51,618 nt of DNA, taken from the NCBI GenBank assembly GCA_902476475.1, contig CABSDO010000002.1, positions 1 to 51,618 of the forward strand, given 5' to 3'. The DNA is from an uncultured Collinsella sp. (GTDB lineage: Bacteria; Actinomycetota; Coriobacteriia; Coriobacteriales; Coriobacteriaceae). Each line of letters starts with the position of its first letter. Position 1 is the stretch's first letter. The notes under the pieces were generated by a model that worked only from the letters and a program-made list of their open reading frames with translations, did not search any database and was not told the origin of the DNA. The translations under genes and the position numbers were made by a program. This document shows, piece by piece, positions 31,571 to 44,800 of the stretch.

Positions 31571-32709
31571 TCTACCTGGATAACGCGGCGACGACCATGC
31601 ACAAGCCGCAGACGGTCATCGATGCCGTGACGCAGGCGATGTGCTCGCTCGGCAATGCCGGGCGCGGCGCCACGTCGGGTGCCCTCGATGCCGCTCGTAC
31701 GATTCACGGTTGCCGTGCCAAGCTCGCGCGCCTTTTAGGTTGCCCGAGGGCGGACCATGTGTGCTTTACGCCCAACTCTACGGCGGCGCTCAACACCGCC
31801 ATCTGTGGCGTGGTGCGCCCCGGCGACCGCGTGGTCACGACGGTGCTCGAGCACAACTCCGTGCTGCGTCCGCTCAACCGCCTGGCAGTGGAGCGGGGTG
31901 TGACCGTTGAGCATGCGGGCTGTGACGCGAACGGCGTGCTCGACTATGACGAGCTCGAGCGGTTGGTCACGCCCGGTACGCGTGCCGTGGTGGTGACGCA
32001 CGCTTCCAATGTGACCGGCAACGCGGTCGACGTTTCGCGTGTGGCTGCCATCGCCCATGCGGTCGGCGCGTTGGTGATCGTCGATGCCTCTCAGTCTGCC
32101 GGTACGGCGCATATCGATATGCAAGCCATGGGGTTCGACGTCGTGTGCTTTACCGGCCACAAGGGGCTCATGGGACCCCAAGGCACCGGCGGGCTGGCCG
32201 TGGCGGAGGGCATTGACGTGGCACCGTGGGCCATGGGCGGCACGGGCGTGCACAGTTTCGATACGCTGCAGCCGCTTGAGTGGCCCACGCGCCTTGAGGC
32301 GGGCACGCTCAACGGCCACGGCATCGCGGGCCTTTCTGCCGGCCTCGACTTTATCGAGGCCCAGGGTGGGGTCGAGGCGATTGCTGCCCACGAGCGTGCG
32401 CTCGCCGATCGCTTCCTTGCCGGTGTGTGCGAGATTCCGGGGATTAAGCTCTACGGCGCCTTTGACCAGCCGGCGCACTCTGCGATCGTGTCGCTCAACG
32501 TGGGTGATATCGACTCTGCCGAGATCTCGGACGCGCTCATGCAAGGGTGGGGGATTGCGACGCGCCCCGGCGCCCATTGCGCTCCGCTCATGCACCGTGC
32601 GTTGGGAACCGAGCGCCAGGGCGTGGTTCGGTTCTCGTTTGGTTACTTCAACACGGCCGAGGAAGTCAACATGGCGATTGAGGCTCTGCGCGATTTGAGC
32701 TGCGATTAG
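31567..32709 (+). CDS. Cysteine desulfurase/selenocysteine lyase-like PLP enzyme
   Basis: A 380-residue class V aminotransferase. MIYLDNAATT opens the chain, TPNSTAALNTA binds PLP phosphate, VDASQSAGT places the ring Asp, and FTGHKGLMGP has the Schiff-base Lys near residue 200. The loop RPGAHCAPLMHR holds the catalytic Cys near residue 340. This matches the cysteine desulfurase subgroup that accompanies selD. It would release sulfur or selenium from cysteine or selenocysteine for YedF/DUF3343 carriers and SelD. The start overlaps the DUF3343 stop. It is the last gene of the selenium run. Confidence 0.88.
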   Translation: MIYLDNAATTMHKPQTVIDAVTQAMCSLGNAGRGATSGALDAARTIHGCRAKLARLLGCPRADHVCFTPNSTAALNTAICGVVRPGDRVVTTVLEHNSVLRPLNRLAVERGVTVEHAGCDANGVLDYDELERLVTPGTRAVVVTHASNVTGNAVDVSRVAAIAHAVGALVIVDASQSAGTAHIDMQAMGFDVVCFTGHKGLMGPQGTGGLAVAEGIDVAPWAMGGTGVHSFDTLQPLEWPTRLEAGTLNGHGIAGLSAGLDFIEAQGGVEAIAAHERALADRFLAGVCEIPGIKLYGAFDQPAHSAIVSLNVGDIDSAEISDALMQGWGIATRPGAHCAPLMHRALGTERQGVVRFSFGYFNTAEEVNMAIEALRDLSCD

Positions 32710-32746
32710 ACCAACCTTTTGCGCCCTTAGATAAACCGTTTACGCT

Positions 32747-32831
32747 ACCTTCCCGCATTGTCGCTTATACAGGGTAATGTGAAATGATGGCCCACACTGG
32801 GACTCTGTATCTTTGCGAATTGCGGGAAGGT
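32747..32831 (+). promoter_or_regulatory. Inverted repeat that can mask the adhesin ribosome site
   Basis: ACCTTCCCGCA (32747-32757) is perfectly complementary to TGCGGGAAGGT (32821-32831), which contains the ribosome binding site (GGGAAGG) of the adhesin gene. If both arms are transcribed, the stem would hide the start region. A possible TTATAC -10 at 32765-32770 lies between the arms, in which case the left arm would not be in the mRNA. So the role is open. Confidence 0.5.
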
Positions 32832-32835
32832 TCCT

Positions 32836-35800
32836 ATGAACAGGATCACTGCTGCCCTCTATAGGTTTTTGGTTGTCTATCTTTCGGTTGCGATGGTCGT
32901 GACCTCGATACCCCTTGCGCCCCGCGCGGCCTATGCCGATGATGCCGGGGCGGTCGCCGTCGAGAGCGAGGCCCAAGAGACCGACTCGAGCTCTGACGCT
33001 GATGTCGATGCGGTCGATAACGCGTCGTCTTCGAGCGAGGGCAGCTCATCCACAACTTCCGACCAAACGAATAACGCTCAGGACGAATCGTCCAGCTCGG
33101 ATACCAGCACTTCCACGTCGAGCTTGGCCCAAGACCTTTCGAGCTCCGCGACCAACTCCGATGCTGCAAAGAGCTTGGCTGCTACGGCGGAACCCTCGTC
33201 CGATGACAGCGAAGTCGATTCTCTCGTGTATGAGGACCCAACGGTCTATGAGTATGCCAAGCTTATGCCGAACGGCTATGTGTATCCGTGTGATGCAAGC
33301 GGAAACGTTACGGTAGAGATCGATGGAAACGACCCGTATGAGAACTCTGTCGATGGTAAATTGGTGACCAACCTGATCGTTGATTACGGAGTGGATGGGG
33401 TCCCCGGATATATTTGTGAGTACTCCTCCAGTCTGCGCTCGGTACGTTTTGAGAACAGCTCTATTTCTTCAATTGGACTACACGCCTTTTCTGGTTGCTC
33501 GAATCTCGCCGATATCAGTTTTTCCGGCATGACCATTGGGGGCATCGGAACAGAGGCGTTTTCTGGGTGCGGATCGCTTACGAGCCTGAACATTAATGAC
33601 GTTGCTACCATCGGCTCTATGGGCGATGCCGCGTTTGCCTGGAGCGGGCTGCGATCTACGGGTCTCGACAAGGTCGTTGGTCTCAGTTCGATTCCTGAGA
33701 ACGCTTATAATGGCTGCAGCGCTCTGACCGATACCGGTCTGGGAGGGAACACATCTATCACATCAATCGGCGTTAATGCGTTCAAAAACTGCTCTCGCCT
33801 TGCGACGACGGGACTCGAGAACAATACGACGATCAAGACGCTCCGCGAAGGTTGTTTCTCCGGGACCAATATGAGCGGCGGGCTGACGCTGCCCCTTTAT
33901 TCCAAGATCGAGGAACTGCCGGGTCGTGCGTTCTATGGCTCTAAGCTTGAAACTGTGTACTTTGGATGCGACCATGTGGTGCTCATTAATTCCACCACGT
34001 TCCCCAAGCAAAACATGACTGTCATGGTCCCTGCCAAGATGGTTTCGCAATACGCAAGCGGTCGCCCCAAAGAGGTTTGGGAGAGTTGCAATGGTAGCCT
34101 GCCCGTCCCCGTAGGCAAGATGCTCCAAAAGATTGAGATCTCGCGTGATCCCGACAAGATGGCCTATCAGCCGGGGGAAAAGATCTCGCTCGAGGGCATG
34201 AGTGTCACATTTCAATATCCTCATTCGACGATGGATAGCGACTACGAAGCGCTCATAAAGGAAGAACTCGGCGAATACCTTACGGCGACCCCCCGCGATG
34301 GTGATGTCTTCGACGAGTCGATGGACGGAGAACCTATACAGCTCGTGTACGACGATGGCTACACGCGCCTTGTCGCGTACAGCAAGGGCAACCTCCAGCA
34401 GGCGGCCTACGAGTATGCCAAGCTCATGCCCAACTACTATCTGTATCCGTGCGACGCAAACGGAAATCTTACAGTAGAAATCGATGAGAACAGCCCGCGC
34501 GAGAACTCCGTCGACGGTCGAATGGTAACGAATTTGATTGTCGATTACGGGGTGGATGAAGTCGACGCACAGCTCTGTGCCGACTCTACCAATCTGCGTT
34601 CAGTGCGCTTTGAGAATAGCTCCATTTCTAAAATTGGATTGCACGCCTTCTATAACTGCCCGAATCTCACCGATATCAGCCTTTCCGGTATGACCATCGG
34701 CACCATCGGGAAAGAGGCATTCTATGGCTGCAAGTCGCTTACGAGCCTGAACATCAGCGAGACTACTACCATTGGCTCGATGGGCTATGCCGCGTTTGCC
34801 GACAGTGGGCTGGTGTCCACGGGGCTCGACAAGGTTGTCGACCTCACATCGATTCCCGACAGAGCCTACGAAGGCTGCAAGGCTCTGACCGATACCGGCC
34901 TGGACAAGAATGCCTCCATTACATCGATTGGCGTTTGCGCGTTCAGGTTCTGCTCGAACCTTGCTACCACAGGGCTCGAGAGCAACACAACGGTCGAAAC
35001 GCTTGGCCACACCTGCTTCTACGGCACCGACTTGAGCGGCGGGCTGACGCTGCCATATAACTCCAAGATCGAGGAGTTGCCGGAAAAGGCGTTTGGCAGT
35101 AGCAATCTCGAGACCGTGTTCTTTGGGTGCAACCATGCGGTGCTCATTAACACCGACACGTTCCCCAAATACAACATGACCGTCATGGTCCCCGCAAAGA
35201 TGATTCCAAAGTACAGCAAGGGAGAGCCCAAGGCTGTTTGGGAGAGGTGCAACGGCTGCCTGCCCGTCCCGGTGGGCAAGGTGCTCGAGAATGTTGAGAT
35301 CTCATGCGACCCCAGCAACATGACCTATGAGCCGGGGGACACCATTTCGCTCGAGGGCATGAGCGTCGAGCTCGATTACCCGCATTCGGTATCGATTTGG
35401 GACTACGAGGCGCTCATAAAGGAAGAACTGGGTGAGTACCTAACGGCAACTCCCTGTGACGGCGACGTCTTCGACGAGTCGATGGACGGACAACCCGTAA
35501 AGCTCGTGTATGACGACGGCTATTCACATTTTGAAACCCAGACCAAGGGCACGCTACAGCTTAAGAAGCCTGAGCCGACGTCGTTCCAGATCTCCTATGC
35601 CCAAACGATCGATAAAGGCGAACACAAACTGATGGACGGCGTTGAGCTGCCCGATGTTTCCGGCGCGACGACGATCGATGCAGGTGCCGGGGTCACGCTC
35701 GATGCCGGTGCTTTGGGGATGCTCAATGACAACATCACGTTTAAGGGCTGGTATGACACCGAGTCCGGCAAGTACATCTCCAAGGAAGCGGTTTGCACGT

Positions 35801-38800
35801 TTACGCCAGATAAGGACCTGTCCCTGGAGGCTCGCTTTAAGCTCAAGGACTATGCGGTGCATGCCAACGATGCGCAGGCGACCGACTCGTCGCAGTACTT
35901 TGCGCACCTGAGCGTTACCGCGCAAAACTGCTATCGCAATGCCGGCGAGACGGTTGAGCTTTCCGCCGCCACGGATAACGCTCTGTTCCTGGGCTGGTAT
36001 CTGGGCGAGGGCGATGATGCGTACGCCGCGAGCGATCAGCTCGACTTTACCTATACGGTGGACAAGGCGGACGCGATTGTGTCCGAGGACAAGACTGACG
36101 CTAGGATTGAGATCACTCCGCGATACTGCGCTCCGCAGGCGAGCGTTGTGCTGAGTGTGGATGGGGTCGATGAGAACGGGCAGCCGCTCGGGCAGTTCCT
36201 TTCCACCGGTCTGTACGGCATCGGGTCGCGCGTAACGGTCGTGGCGGTGCCAATGCCTGGCTATGTGTTTGACTACGCGACCGATGCCCTCGGCAACGTT
36301 GTCTTTACCGGCGACGATGGTCCGTCCTACACGTTTGTGCTCGAGGGAGATGTGCAGTACACCGCGCATTTCCGCGAGGCGACTGACCCCGACGAGTCAC
36401 TCGCGGCGCTGAAGGCCGCGCTCATCGCCGCGATTACGGCTGCGGCCGTTCTCGCCACCATGTATGGCCTGGGCGAGATTGTCGACCCCATCGCGGCCGA
36501 CGCGGTGATTGAGATCGGTATGGCCGACAACATTGAGGATGTTGCCGCTGTGGGCACCAAGGTGCTCAAGGAGATTAAGGACATCATCGACGACCACAAG
36601 AAGCCCAAGCCTCATGGCGACCATAAGATCGAAATAATTGCCACCGCGCAGCCCGAGGTGGGCGGCGTCGTTACCGGAGGCGGTATCCACTATGAGGGGA
36701 CGGTCGCCACGCTCGAGGCTGTCGCCAATCCCGGCTATCGCTTCGTATGTTGGAAAGAGAACGGTGTCGAGGTCTCGACATCTCCTCTCAAGACGATGAC
36801 GATCACGGACCTGACGCCCGAGGTCGTAAAAATGACGGCCGTTTTCGAGAAAAAAGTCGAGATTACGGCGGTTGCCGAAGCCGATGGCATTCAGGCCGAT
36901 TTTTCGACAGGCTGCACCGCAAGCCCTGTAAAGCAGAGTATTACGCGTGGCGATCAGGCTATGGTCACCGCGAGCGAGGGTCCCGACTATGCCTTTGTGG
37001 GATGGTTCGAGGACGGCATCGAGGTTTCGCCCGAGCGTACGTATATCTTCAAGGCCGAGGTCGACCGCCATCTGGTTGCACGCTTCCGCAAGGCGGATAA
37101 GACCATCCTGGTGAATACCGATCCCTTCGACAGCGCCGAGGTGCTGTGCGATGGCGTGCCGGTTGTGGATGGCAAGGTTCGCGCGAAGGATGGCAACATT
37201 CTCACGTTTACGATGCGGCCCAAGGTGCGCCCCGACAATCCAGAGAAAACGTACCGGTTTGTAGAGTGGCGCGAAACCGATGCGCAGGGCATCACGATTG
37301 CCAACAAGCAGGAAGTTTGCGAATACCGCGTTAACGGGAATGCCCGAATTGAGGCTGTAATGGACGGCAGGGATGCGCATACTGTGCGTGCCGAGGCTGA
37401 CCTGCTCGAGGGCGGCACCGTTACGCTGAAGCGCGGCGAGACTGCCGGCATGGTTCTCGAGGTCCCCGAGGGTGAACGCGTGACCGCGGAGGCTACGCCA
37501 TCCGAGGGCTATATCTTTGACGGTTGGTATCTGAGCAATGGTGGCTCGGATACAACGTCGACGCTGGTTTCGAGCGAGCGTTCGTATACCTTTGAGCCCA
37601 TTACCGACTGCGTGGTCCAGGCGAAGTTTACGCGTGCCTGCAAGGTGGACGTTGTCGTTGAGCCGGCCGCGGCCATGGCGGGCAAATATATGGTGCACGG
37701 TGAGGGCTACTGCATGAAGGGCGAGCCTGCCACGCTGAGCATTGAGCTCACGGCGGAGGCGAGCAAACAGTTTACCTTTAAGGGCTGGTACGACGCCAAG
37801 ACGGACCTGCTTTTGGGTACCGACCCCAGCTATCTCGAGTTCTATCCCGAGGACGTGGAATGCACCGTGCGCGCGGTGTTTGAGGAAAATACCTATACCG
37901 TGACGGCGAAGGCCAAGAAGACCTTTGTGGAGCGCGGTACGGTTGAGATTGAGGGGCACCCGGGGGTATCTTCGGTTACCTGCGGATATGGCGACACGGT
38001 GATGCTCAAGGCGAAGGCCAATGACGGCTACCGCTTTGACCATTGGAAGGATGACTCCGGTAAGGAGTACGAATCTGCCGAGCTAGTCGTTAAGGTCACC
38101 AAGAGCGATACCTATACCGCGATCTTTACCGACTCAAAACCCGAGGTCATGGTCACGGCCGATTCGTGGCTCGGCGGTACCGTGACGTGTAATGGGACCG
38201 TGGTGAAGCCTACGACCGATACGTTCAAATTAGGGGAGACCCTTCATCTGACGGCTAAGGCCCATCCTGGTTTTTTGTTCTGGGGTTGGTACGTCAATGG
38301 TCGCCTGAAGAGCCTTAAGCACGAGACCTCGTTGGTTGCGAAGGCTCGCGGTAAAACCGGACACTGCGTTATTACCGCGGCCTTTGTGCCGATCGATACC
38401 GTCTGCGTGCCTCTCGCCGATCCTGCGGAGGGCGGCACCGTCAAGGCGAGCCGAATCCTTGCCGACCGCGGCGCGGAGGTTGCCCTTAAGGCGACGCCCA
38501 ATCCCGGTTACGTCTTTACTGGTTGGTATACGGCCGACGGCACGTTTGAGTCTGCCGATGCGGAGTTCACCTGCCACCAGGAGCGCAGCCATGTGCACGT
38601 CGCTCGCTTTATGGCAAAAAGCTATGAAGTCGACGCCACGGCGGTAGTCGGTTCCGGCACCGGTTCGCTGGCCGAATCGAGCGTCGCCGGCTGGGTCGAG
38701 GGCACAGGTACCGTTGAGGCGGGGCATGCCGCCACGCTGACCGCGCATGCGCTTTCGGGCTATGCGTTTGAGTATTGGGCCGATGCCTCGGGCGCCGTGG

Positions 38801-41800
38801 TAAGCCGCGACATCACCTATCACGTGGTGCCGACGTCTGACACGGCGCTCCAGGCCGTGTTCTCGGCAAAACAATATACGGTGGACGTCTCGTGTGAAGA
38901 GAGCATGGGCACGGTCGAGGGCGCGGGGGCGTATGCCGCTGGACAGGTCGTAACCGTGCGTGCGGTCGCCGCCGAGGATACGGCTTTTGTGGGCTGGTTC
39001 CGTAACGGCACATGCGTGAGCTCCAAGAAAACCTATCGATTTACCGTGCGTGAGGATACGTCGCTCTATGCCGTCTTTGCGTCGGGTTCGTATGTCGTGC
39101 ATACCGTTGCTTCGCCTGCCGAGGGCGGAGCCGTGAGCGGCTTTGGTGGCTATGAGGCTGGCGACCGCGCAACGCTTCGTGCGATCGCCAACACCGGGTA
39201 TTCGTTTGCGGGTTGGACGGACGACAAGGGCGAGACAGTCAGCGAGAACGCCGACTATACCGTTAAAGTCGCGGGTGACGCCACCTATACGGCGACCTTT
39301 ACGCCCAAGTCCTATCAGGTCGTTTTGAGCGCGAGTGACGATAGCGTTAGCACCCTGAGCGGCGAGGGCTCCTATCAATTCGGTGATACGGTCGAACTCA
39401 ACGCTACGCCTATGGGAACCAAACGTTTTGCCGGTTGGTATGTCCTGGATGCCGAGGGCAACAAGTTGCTGCTGAGCTGCGACGCCCATTGCTGGGTTAA
39501 GCTCGACAAGGATATGGTCGAGGGGCTCGAGGACGATACGTTGGAGCTCCAGGCCGTGTTTGCCGATCCGTACGAGGTGACCGTTACGGGCGAGGTCGTG
39601 GTGAAGGACAAGGCTTCGAACAGGGGCTGCCGTATTACGGGCAGCGGTAGCTTTGCCGTGGGCGACCAGGTGGAACTGTCCGCTGTTGCCGGTATGGGCT
39701 ATCGCTTTGTGGGCTGGAGCACCGATAAGGAGGGCACCTCGATTGTCGAGACCGCGACGACCCTCGATGTGACCGCCACGCAAGACATAACGTACTACGC
39801 GCAGTTCGAATCCGATGGACAGGTGACCATTACCGTCACTGGCTCGTCCATCTTCCGCGGTACGGCCCTTCTGGTCGACGGCATTCCTGCCGGCAGCAGG
39901 TCCTACGACAGGGGCGACATGTTTATGGCGATTGCGATCCCGTGGAAGAAGTACCACTTCTCGCATTGGGTCGACGATGCGGGTGTTACGGTGAGCTACA
40001 GCGCTTTCTATATCGGTACCGCCAAGGAGAATAAGCAGCTTACGGCCGTGTTCTACGAGACGGGCTGCGATGTTCAGGTCGCTACGTATCCTAAGGATGC
40101 TGGCTTTTCGATGGTAGCGCTCGGTACGGGTGGCTCCTACCACTCCGCGGCGATTATGTTTACCGTGCCGCATAAGGGTTGGAAGTTTAAATACTGGGTC
40201 GATGAGAACGGCATGCCCGTTGGCTTTACGCCGGTCATTAACCGCGTGGTGTTTGGCAACCGAACCTTTACGGCCGTTTATGAACGGGCGACGATGTCGG
40301 TGACGGCGGTTGATCCGCGTCAGGGCGGACACGTCGAGGGCTCCTCCGAGGACGAATCTCTGGGCTATGCCGTGACCAACGAAGTCGAGAACGGTGAGTC
40401 CACGACCCTGACTGCCGTTCCCGATGCGGGGTATGTGTTCGATGGGTGGTATGCGCGCAATGATGACGGGTCGTTGGGCGATGAGCCGCTGAGCACGGAT
40501 GCTACCTGGACGTTTGTCCCCGAGGACAACATGACCGTCGAGGCGCGCTTTGCGGAGGCGCCTAAGTACAAGGTGACGGCCCGAGCGGTCAACGGATCGG
40601 TTGATTCGGAGTCTGCTTTGGTCGCTACGGATGGTAAGGTGACGCTTTCGGCGACGCCCGATGAGGGCTGCTACCTGACGCGCGTGACCGTTGCCGAAGA
40701 GGCAGGTGATGACGGTTCGGCCGGCAATGCCTATGACCTTGATATTTCTGACTATAAGGGTGGGGCGTACGAGGTTACACTGAGTGGCGTGAGTGCTCCG
40801 CAAAAGGTCACGTTCGAGTTTGCGAAGGCAGCGGCTCCACAGGTCCTTGCGCAGCCGCAGGATGCGAGTGCTTACGAGGGCGATCCGGTCGAACTTTCGG
40901 TCGCCGCCGAGGCGGGGCGCAACGTTCGCGTCCATGCGGCCGTGTCATCTGGATCCGCTGCAGGCGTCAAGCTGAGCTACCAGTGGTATCGCATGTCTGA
41001 TGATGGTGGCAAGGCGGTGGCGCTGAAGGGCGAGGCGGGGGAGGCCCTCTCGATTGCCCAGCTCGACAGCGAGAACGAGGGCGAGTACTTCTGCCGCATT
41101 ACGCAGAGCTACCTGGGCACGGTGACAAAGACGGATACCGAACATGCGAAGGTATCCATCGTGCCCCGAGAAACGCTTGTGTTTAACGGGCGTGTGCTGC
41201 CGGTGGCGACGACTCACGATGAATACCGTGCGCAGATTGCCGGCGCTACGGGCGGCAAGGCACCGTATGCGTATAACTTGGATGATGCTGAGGTTCCTGA
41301 GGGCATGCAGCTGACGCTGGCAGATGACGGATCGGGCGCCTTGGTGCTCTCGGGCGTGCCTGCGGCTACGGGTGTGCATAGCTTCAAGATTAGGTGTACC
41401 GATGACCTAGGTAATAAGCGCGTAGCGCATTTTGTGCTGCTCGTGAAGGCGAAGAAAGCCCCGCTTGCATTTGAGGGTCAGACCTTTACCTACAATGCGA
41501 CGGCGCAGGCCCCGGAGCTTTCGGGCGTGCCCGAGGGTTGCGAGGACGATGTCGAACTAACGTATGCCGGCGCGGGCGATACGCATTACTCGTCGGATCA
41601 GGCGCCGGTGGATGCCGGCACGTATCGTGCGGTGGTGACGCTCGACGCCAAGGGATATGTCGGTAATGCCTCCTGTGACTTCACGATCGAGAAGGCCCCG
41701 GTCGATATTTCGATCGAGACGGCTGATGTGACATACGATGGCGCACGACACGGTGCGGCGGTTGCGGTTGCCGGTCTTGATGCGTCTGCCTATTCCGTTG

Positions 41801-44800
41801 CCTATCGAGGTATAGATGGAACGTCCTATGGTCCGACGGCGCTGGAGCCGTGCGACAGTGGCAACTACCGCGTCACGGTTACGGTGACTGACCCCAACTA
41901 TCAGGGTAAAAAGTCCGCCGAGTTCTCGATTACAAAGGCAAGCCAGGTTATTACGGGAACGACGAGCTATTCGGGTGTATACGGTGGAGACCCCATTGTG
42001 TTTAACAACGTTGCCCAGACTCCCGTGAGCTTTGAGCTGGTCGATTCCGATGACGATGCGAGCCCGGTTTCGATTAAGGGACGCTGCGCGACGGTGAAGG
42101 CCGCCGGTACGGCGCGTGTTGTCGCCCATGCCGCTGCCTCGCGTAACTATCTTGCTGCCGAAGACGTTGAACTGACGGTTGCTGTTGCGCCGGCTCAGCT
42201 GCTGGTGAAGGTCGACGATGCCGAGCGCTTTGAGGGTCAGAAGAACCCCGAATTTACCTCCAGCTTGGTGAGCCGTTGCGACACGTCGGACGTAAAGGTC
42301 ACGTACTTCTGCTCGGCGAATGAGAAATCGCCGGCGGGTGAGTACCAGATCGACGCGGCGGGCGCCGATCCGAACTTTGATGCCGCGGTCGACCCCGGCA
42401 CGCTGACGGTCAAGAAGAAGCCCGAGCACTACAAGGTGACGGCGAAGGCAGTCAACGGTTCGGTCGACAATGCTTTGGTTTCGGTTGTTGAGGGCGGGGA
42501 CGCGACCCTCTCGGCGACGCCCGACGAGGGCTGCTACCTCGAGCGCGTGACGGTCGTGCAGGCCGGCTCGGATGCGACCGTTGGCCTCGACATTTCTGAT
42601 TACAAGGGCGGGGCGTACGAGGTCACGCTGAGCGATGTCACCGCATCGCAGGAGGTCACGTTCGAGTTTGCGAAGGCGGACGCTCCGCGTGTGGTCGCGC
42701 AGCCGCAGGACGTGAGCGTCCACGAGGGCGATGCCGTCGCGCTCTCGGTCGCTGCCGAGGCAGGCAAGAACGTCGCCGACCACGCGGCCTCGTCCACGGG
42801 TTGCGCTGGCGAGGTTGAGCTTTCCTACCAGTGGTTCCGCATGGCGAATGGCAAGGCCGTGGCGCTCGATGGCGAGACGGGGGAGGCGCTCTCGCTCGCG
42901 GATCTCGATGACGAGAAAGCCGGCGAGTACTTCTGCCGCATCACTCAACGCTACCTTGGTACTGAGAAGCAGGCGGACAGTGATTGTGCTTCCGTCTCCG
43001 TCGTTGCCTGGGACACCCTTGTGTTCAACGGCGACCTGCTACCGGCAGCGAGTGCGCACGGCACGTACATCGCCACGATTGCCGGGGCCACGGGCGGCAA
43101 GGCTCCGTACGAGTACGCATGGGATGAGACGGAGCTCCCCGACGGGCTCAAGCTTTCTCGTACACCGGGCGGTCTGACGCTCTCGGGCATCCCGTCCAAG
43201 ACGGGCGTTTCCGCCTTTGATATCACGTGCAGGGATGCTCGTGGCGAGGCCATGACCGCCCGCTTTGCGCTCGTTGTCCAGGCAAAGCACGTAATACTTA
43301 CGTTTACGGATGGCGACTATACCTTTAATGGCGCACCGCAGACGCCTGAAGTTTCCGGTGCCCCTAAGGTCTGCAAGGGCGACCTTAGGGTCTGGTACTT
43401 CGGTACCGGAAGCACGCAATATTCCTCGACGGAGGCCCCGACCGATGCCGGCACGTACCGCGCTGTCGCCACGCTGCGCAGCCACGGCTACATCGGTGCC
43501 GCTATCTGCCAGTTCGAGATCGCTCCGGCAAAGCTCAAGGTGAAGGTTGACGACGCTGAGCGCTTCGAGGGAGAGGCGAACCCAGCGTTTACCTCGAGCC
43601 TGGAGAGTGCGGTTGACACTTCGCGTGTGAAGGTCGAGTACTCCTGTGATGCCGATGAGAGCTCTCCTGCTGGCGAGTACCAGATCGGCGCGACGGTCAC
43701 CGACCCGAACTTCGATGTCGAGGTCGTGCCCGGAACGCTGACGGTGAAAAAGAAGCGGGAGCCCGTCGATCCCGACCCGGTGGTTCCGGATCCGGACAAT
43801 CCGGACCCCGATCAGCCTGATCCGGATCCCAACCCCGACCCGGATCCTAACCCTGAACCTGATAATCCTGATCCGGGCCCCAAGCCGGATCCCGATAATC
43901 CCGACCCTGATAACCCCGAGCCCGATAACCCGGACAAGCCCGAGCGCTTTGAGGTGACGGCAGAGGCGGTCAACGGTTCGGTTGACAACGCTTCCGTCAC
44001 CGTTGATGCGGGCGGAGATGTGACGCTCTCGGCGACGCCCGACGAGGGCTGCTACCTCGAGCGAGTGACGGTCACGGAAGCCGGCTCGGACAAGGCCGTC
44101 GATCTCGATATCTCCGACTATGAGGGTGGAGCGTACGAGGTCTCGCTGAGTGGCGTCACCGCGTCGCAGGAGGTCACATTCGAGTTCGTGAAGGCGGACG
44201 CTCCGAAGATGATCGCCCAGCCGCAGGATGCGAGCGCCCACGAGGGCGATGCTGCCGTGCTCTCGGTTGCTGCCGAGGCGGGCAAGGACGTCCTCGACCA
44301 CGCGTCCTCGTCCACGGGTTCCGCCGCCGATGTCGAACTTTCCTATCAGTGGTTCCACATGGTGGGCGGCGAGGCCGTGGCGCTCGAGGGCGAGACGGGG
44401 GAGACGTTTCTCATCGAGGGCCTCAATGAGGATTGCGCCGGCGAGTATTTCTGCCGCGTCACTCAGCGCTACCTTGGTACCGAGGCGCAGGTGGAAAGCG
44501 ATCGTGCCGTCGTTTCCGTTGTGCCCCGGGATGCCCTTGTGTTCAACGGCGGTCTGCTGCCGGTCGCACGTGCGCATAGCACGTATCGCGCGACGATTGC
44601 GGGTGCAGCGGGTGGCGAAGCTCCGTATGAGTACACGTGGGACGACGCTAAGCTCCCCGACGGGTTTAAGCTCACCCGCACGGCGGGCGGTCTGACGCTC
44701 TCGGGCACCCCGTCCAAGGCCGGGGTGTCTACCTTTGACATCACATGCAAGGACGCTCATGGCAAGACCGTGACCGCACACTTCATTCTGGTCGTTCAGG

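Noticed and set aside
33000..33240. Serine-rich low-complexity start of the adhesin as a separate element
   Set aside because: It is in frame with the signal peptide and is a usual stalk region of surface proteins.
38230..40935. 901-codon minus-strand frame inside the adhesin
   Set aside because: Basic, repetitive shadow of the InlB-type repeats; no ribosome site or domain.
43770..43940. Short GAT/CCC-rich repeats as a CRISPR or satellite
   Set aside because: They encode the Pro-Asp wall linker in frame; spacing is irregular and there are no spacers.
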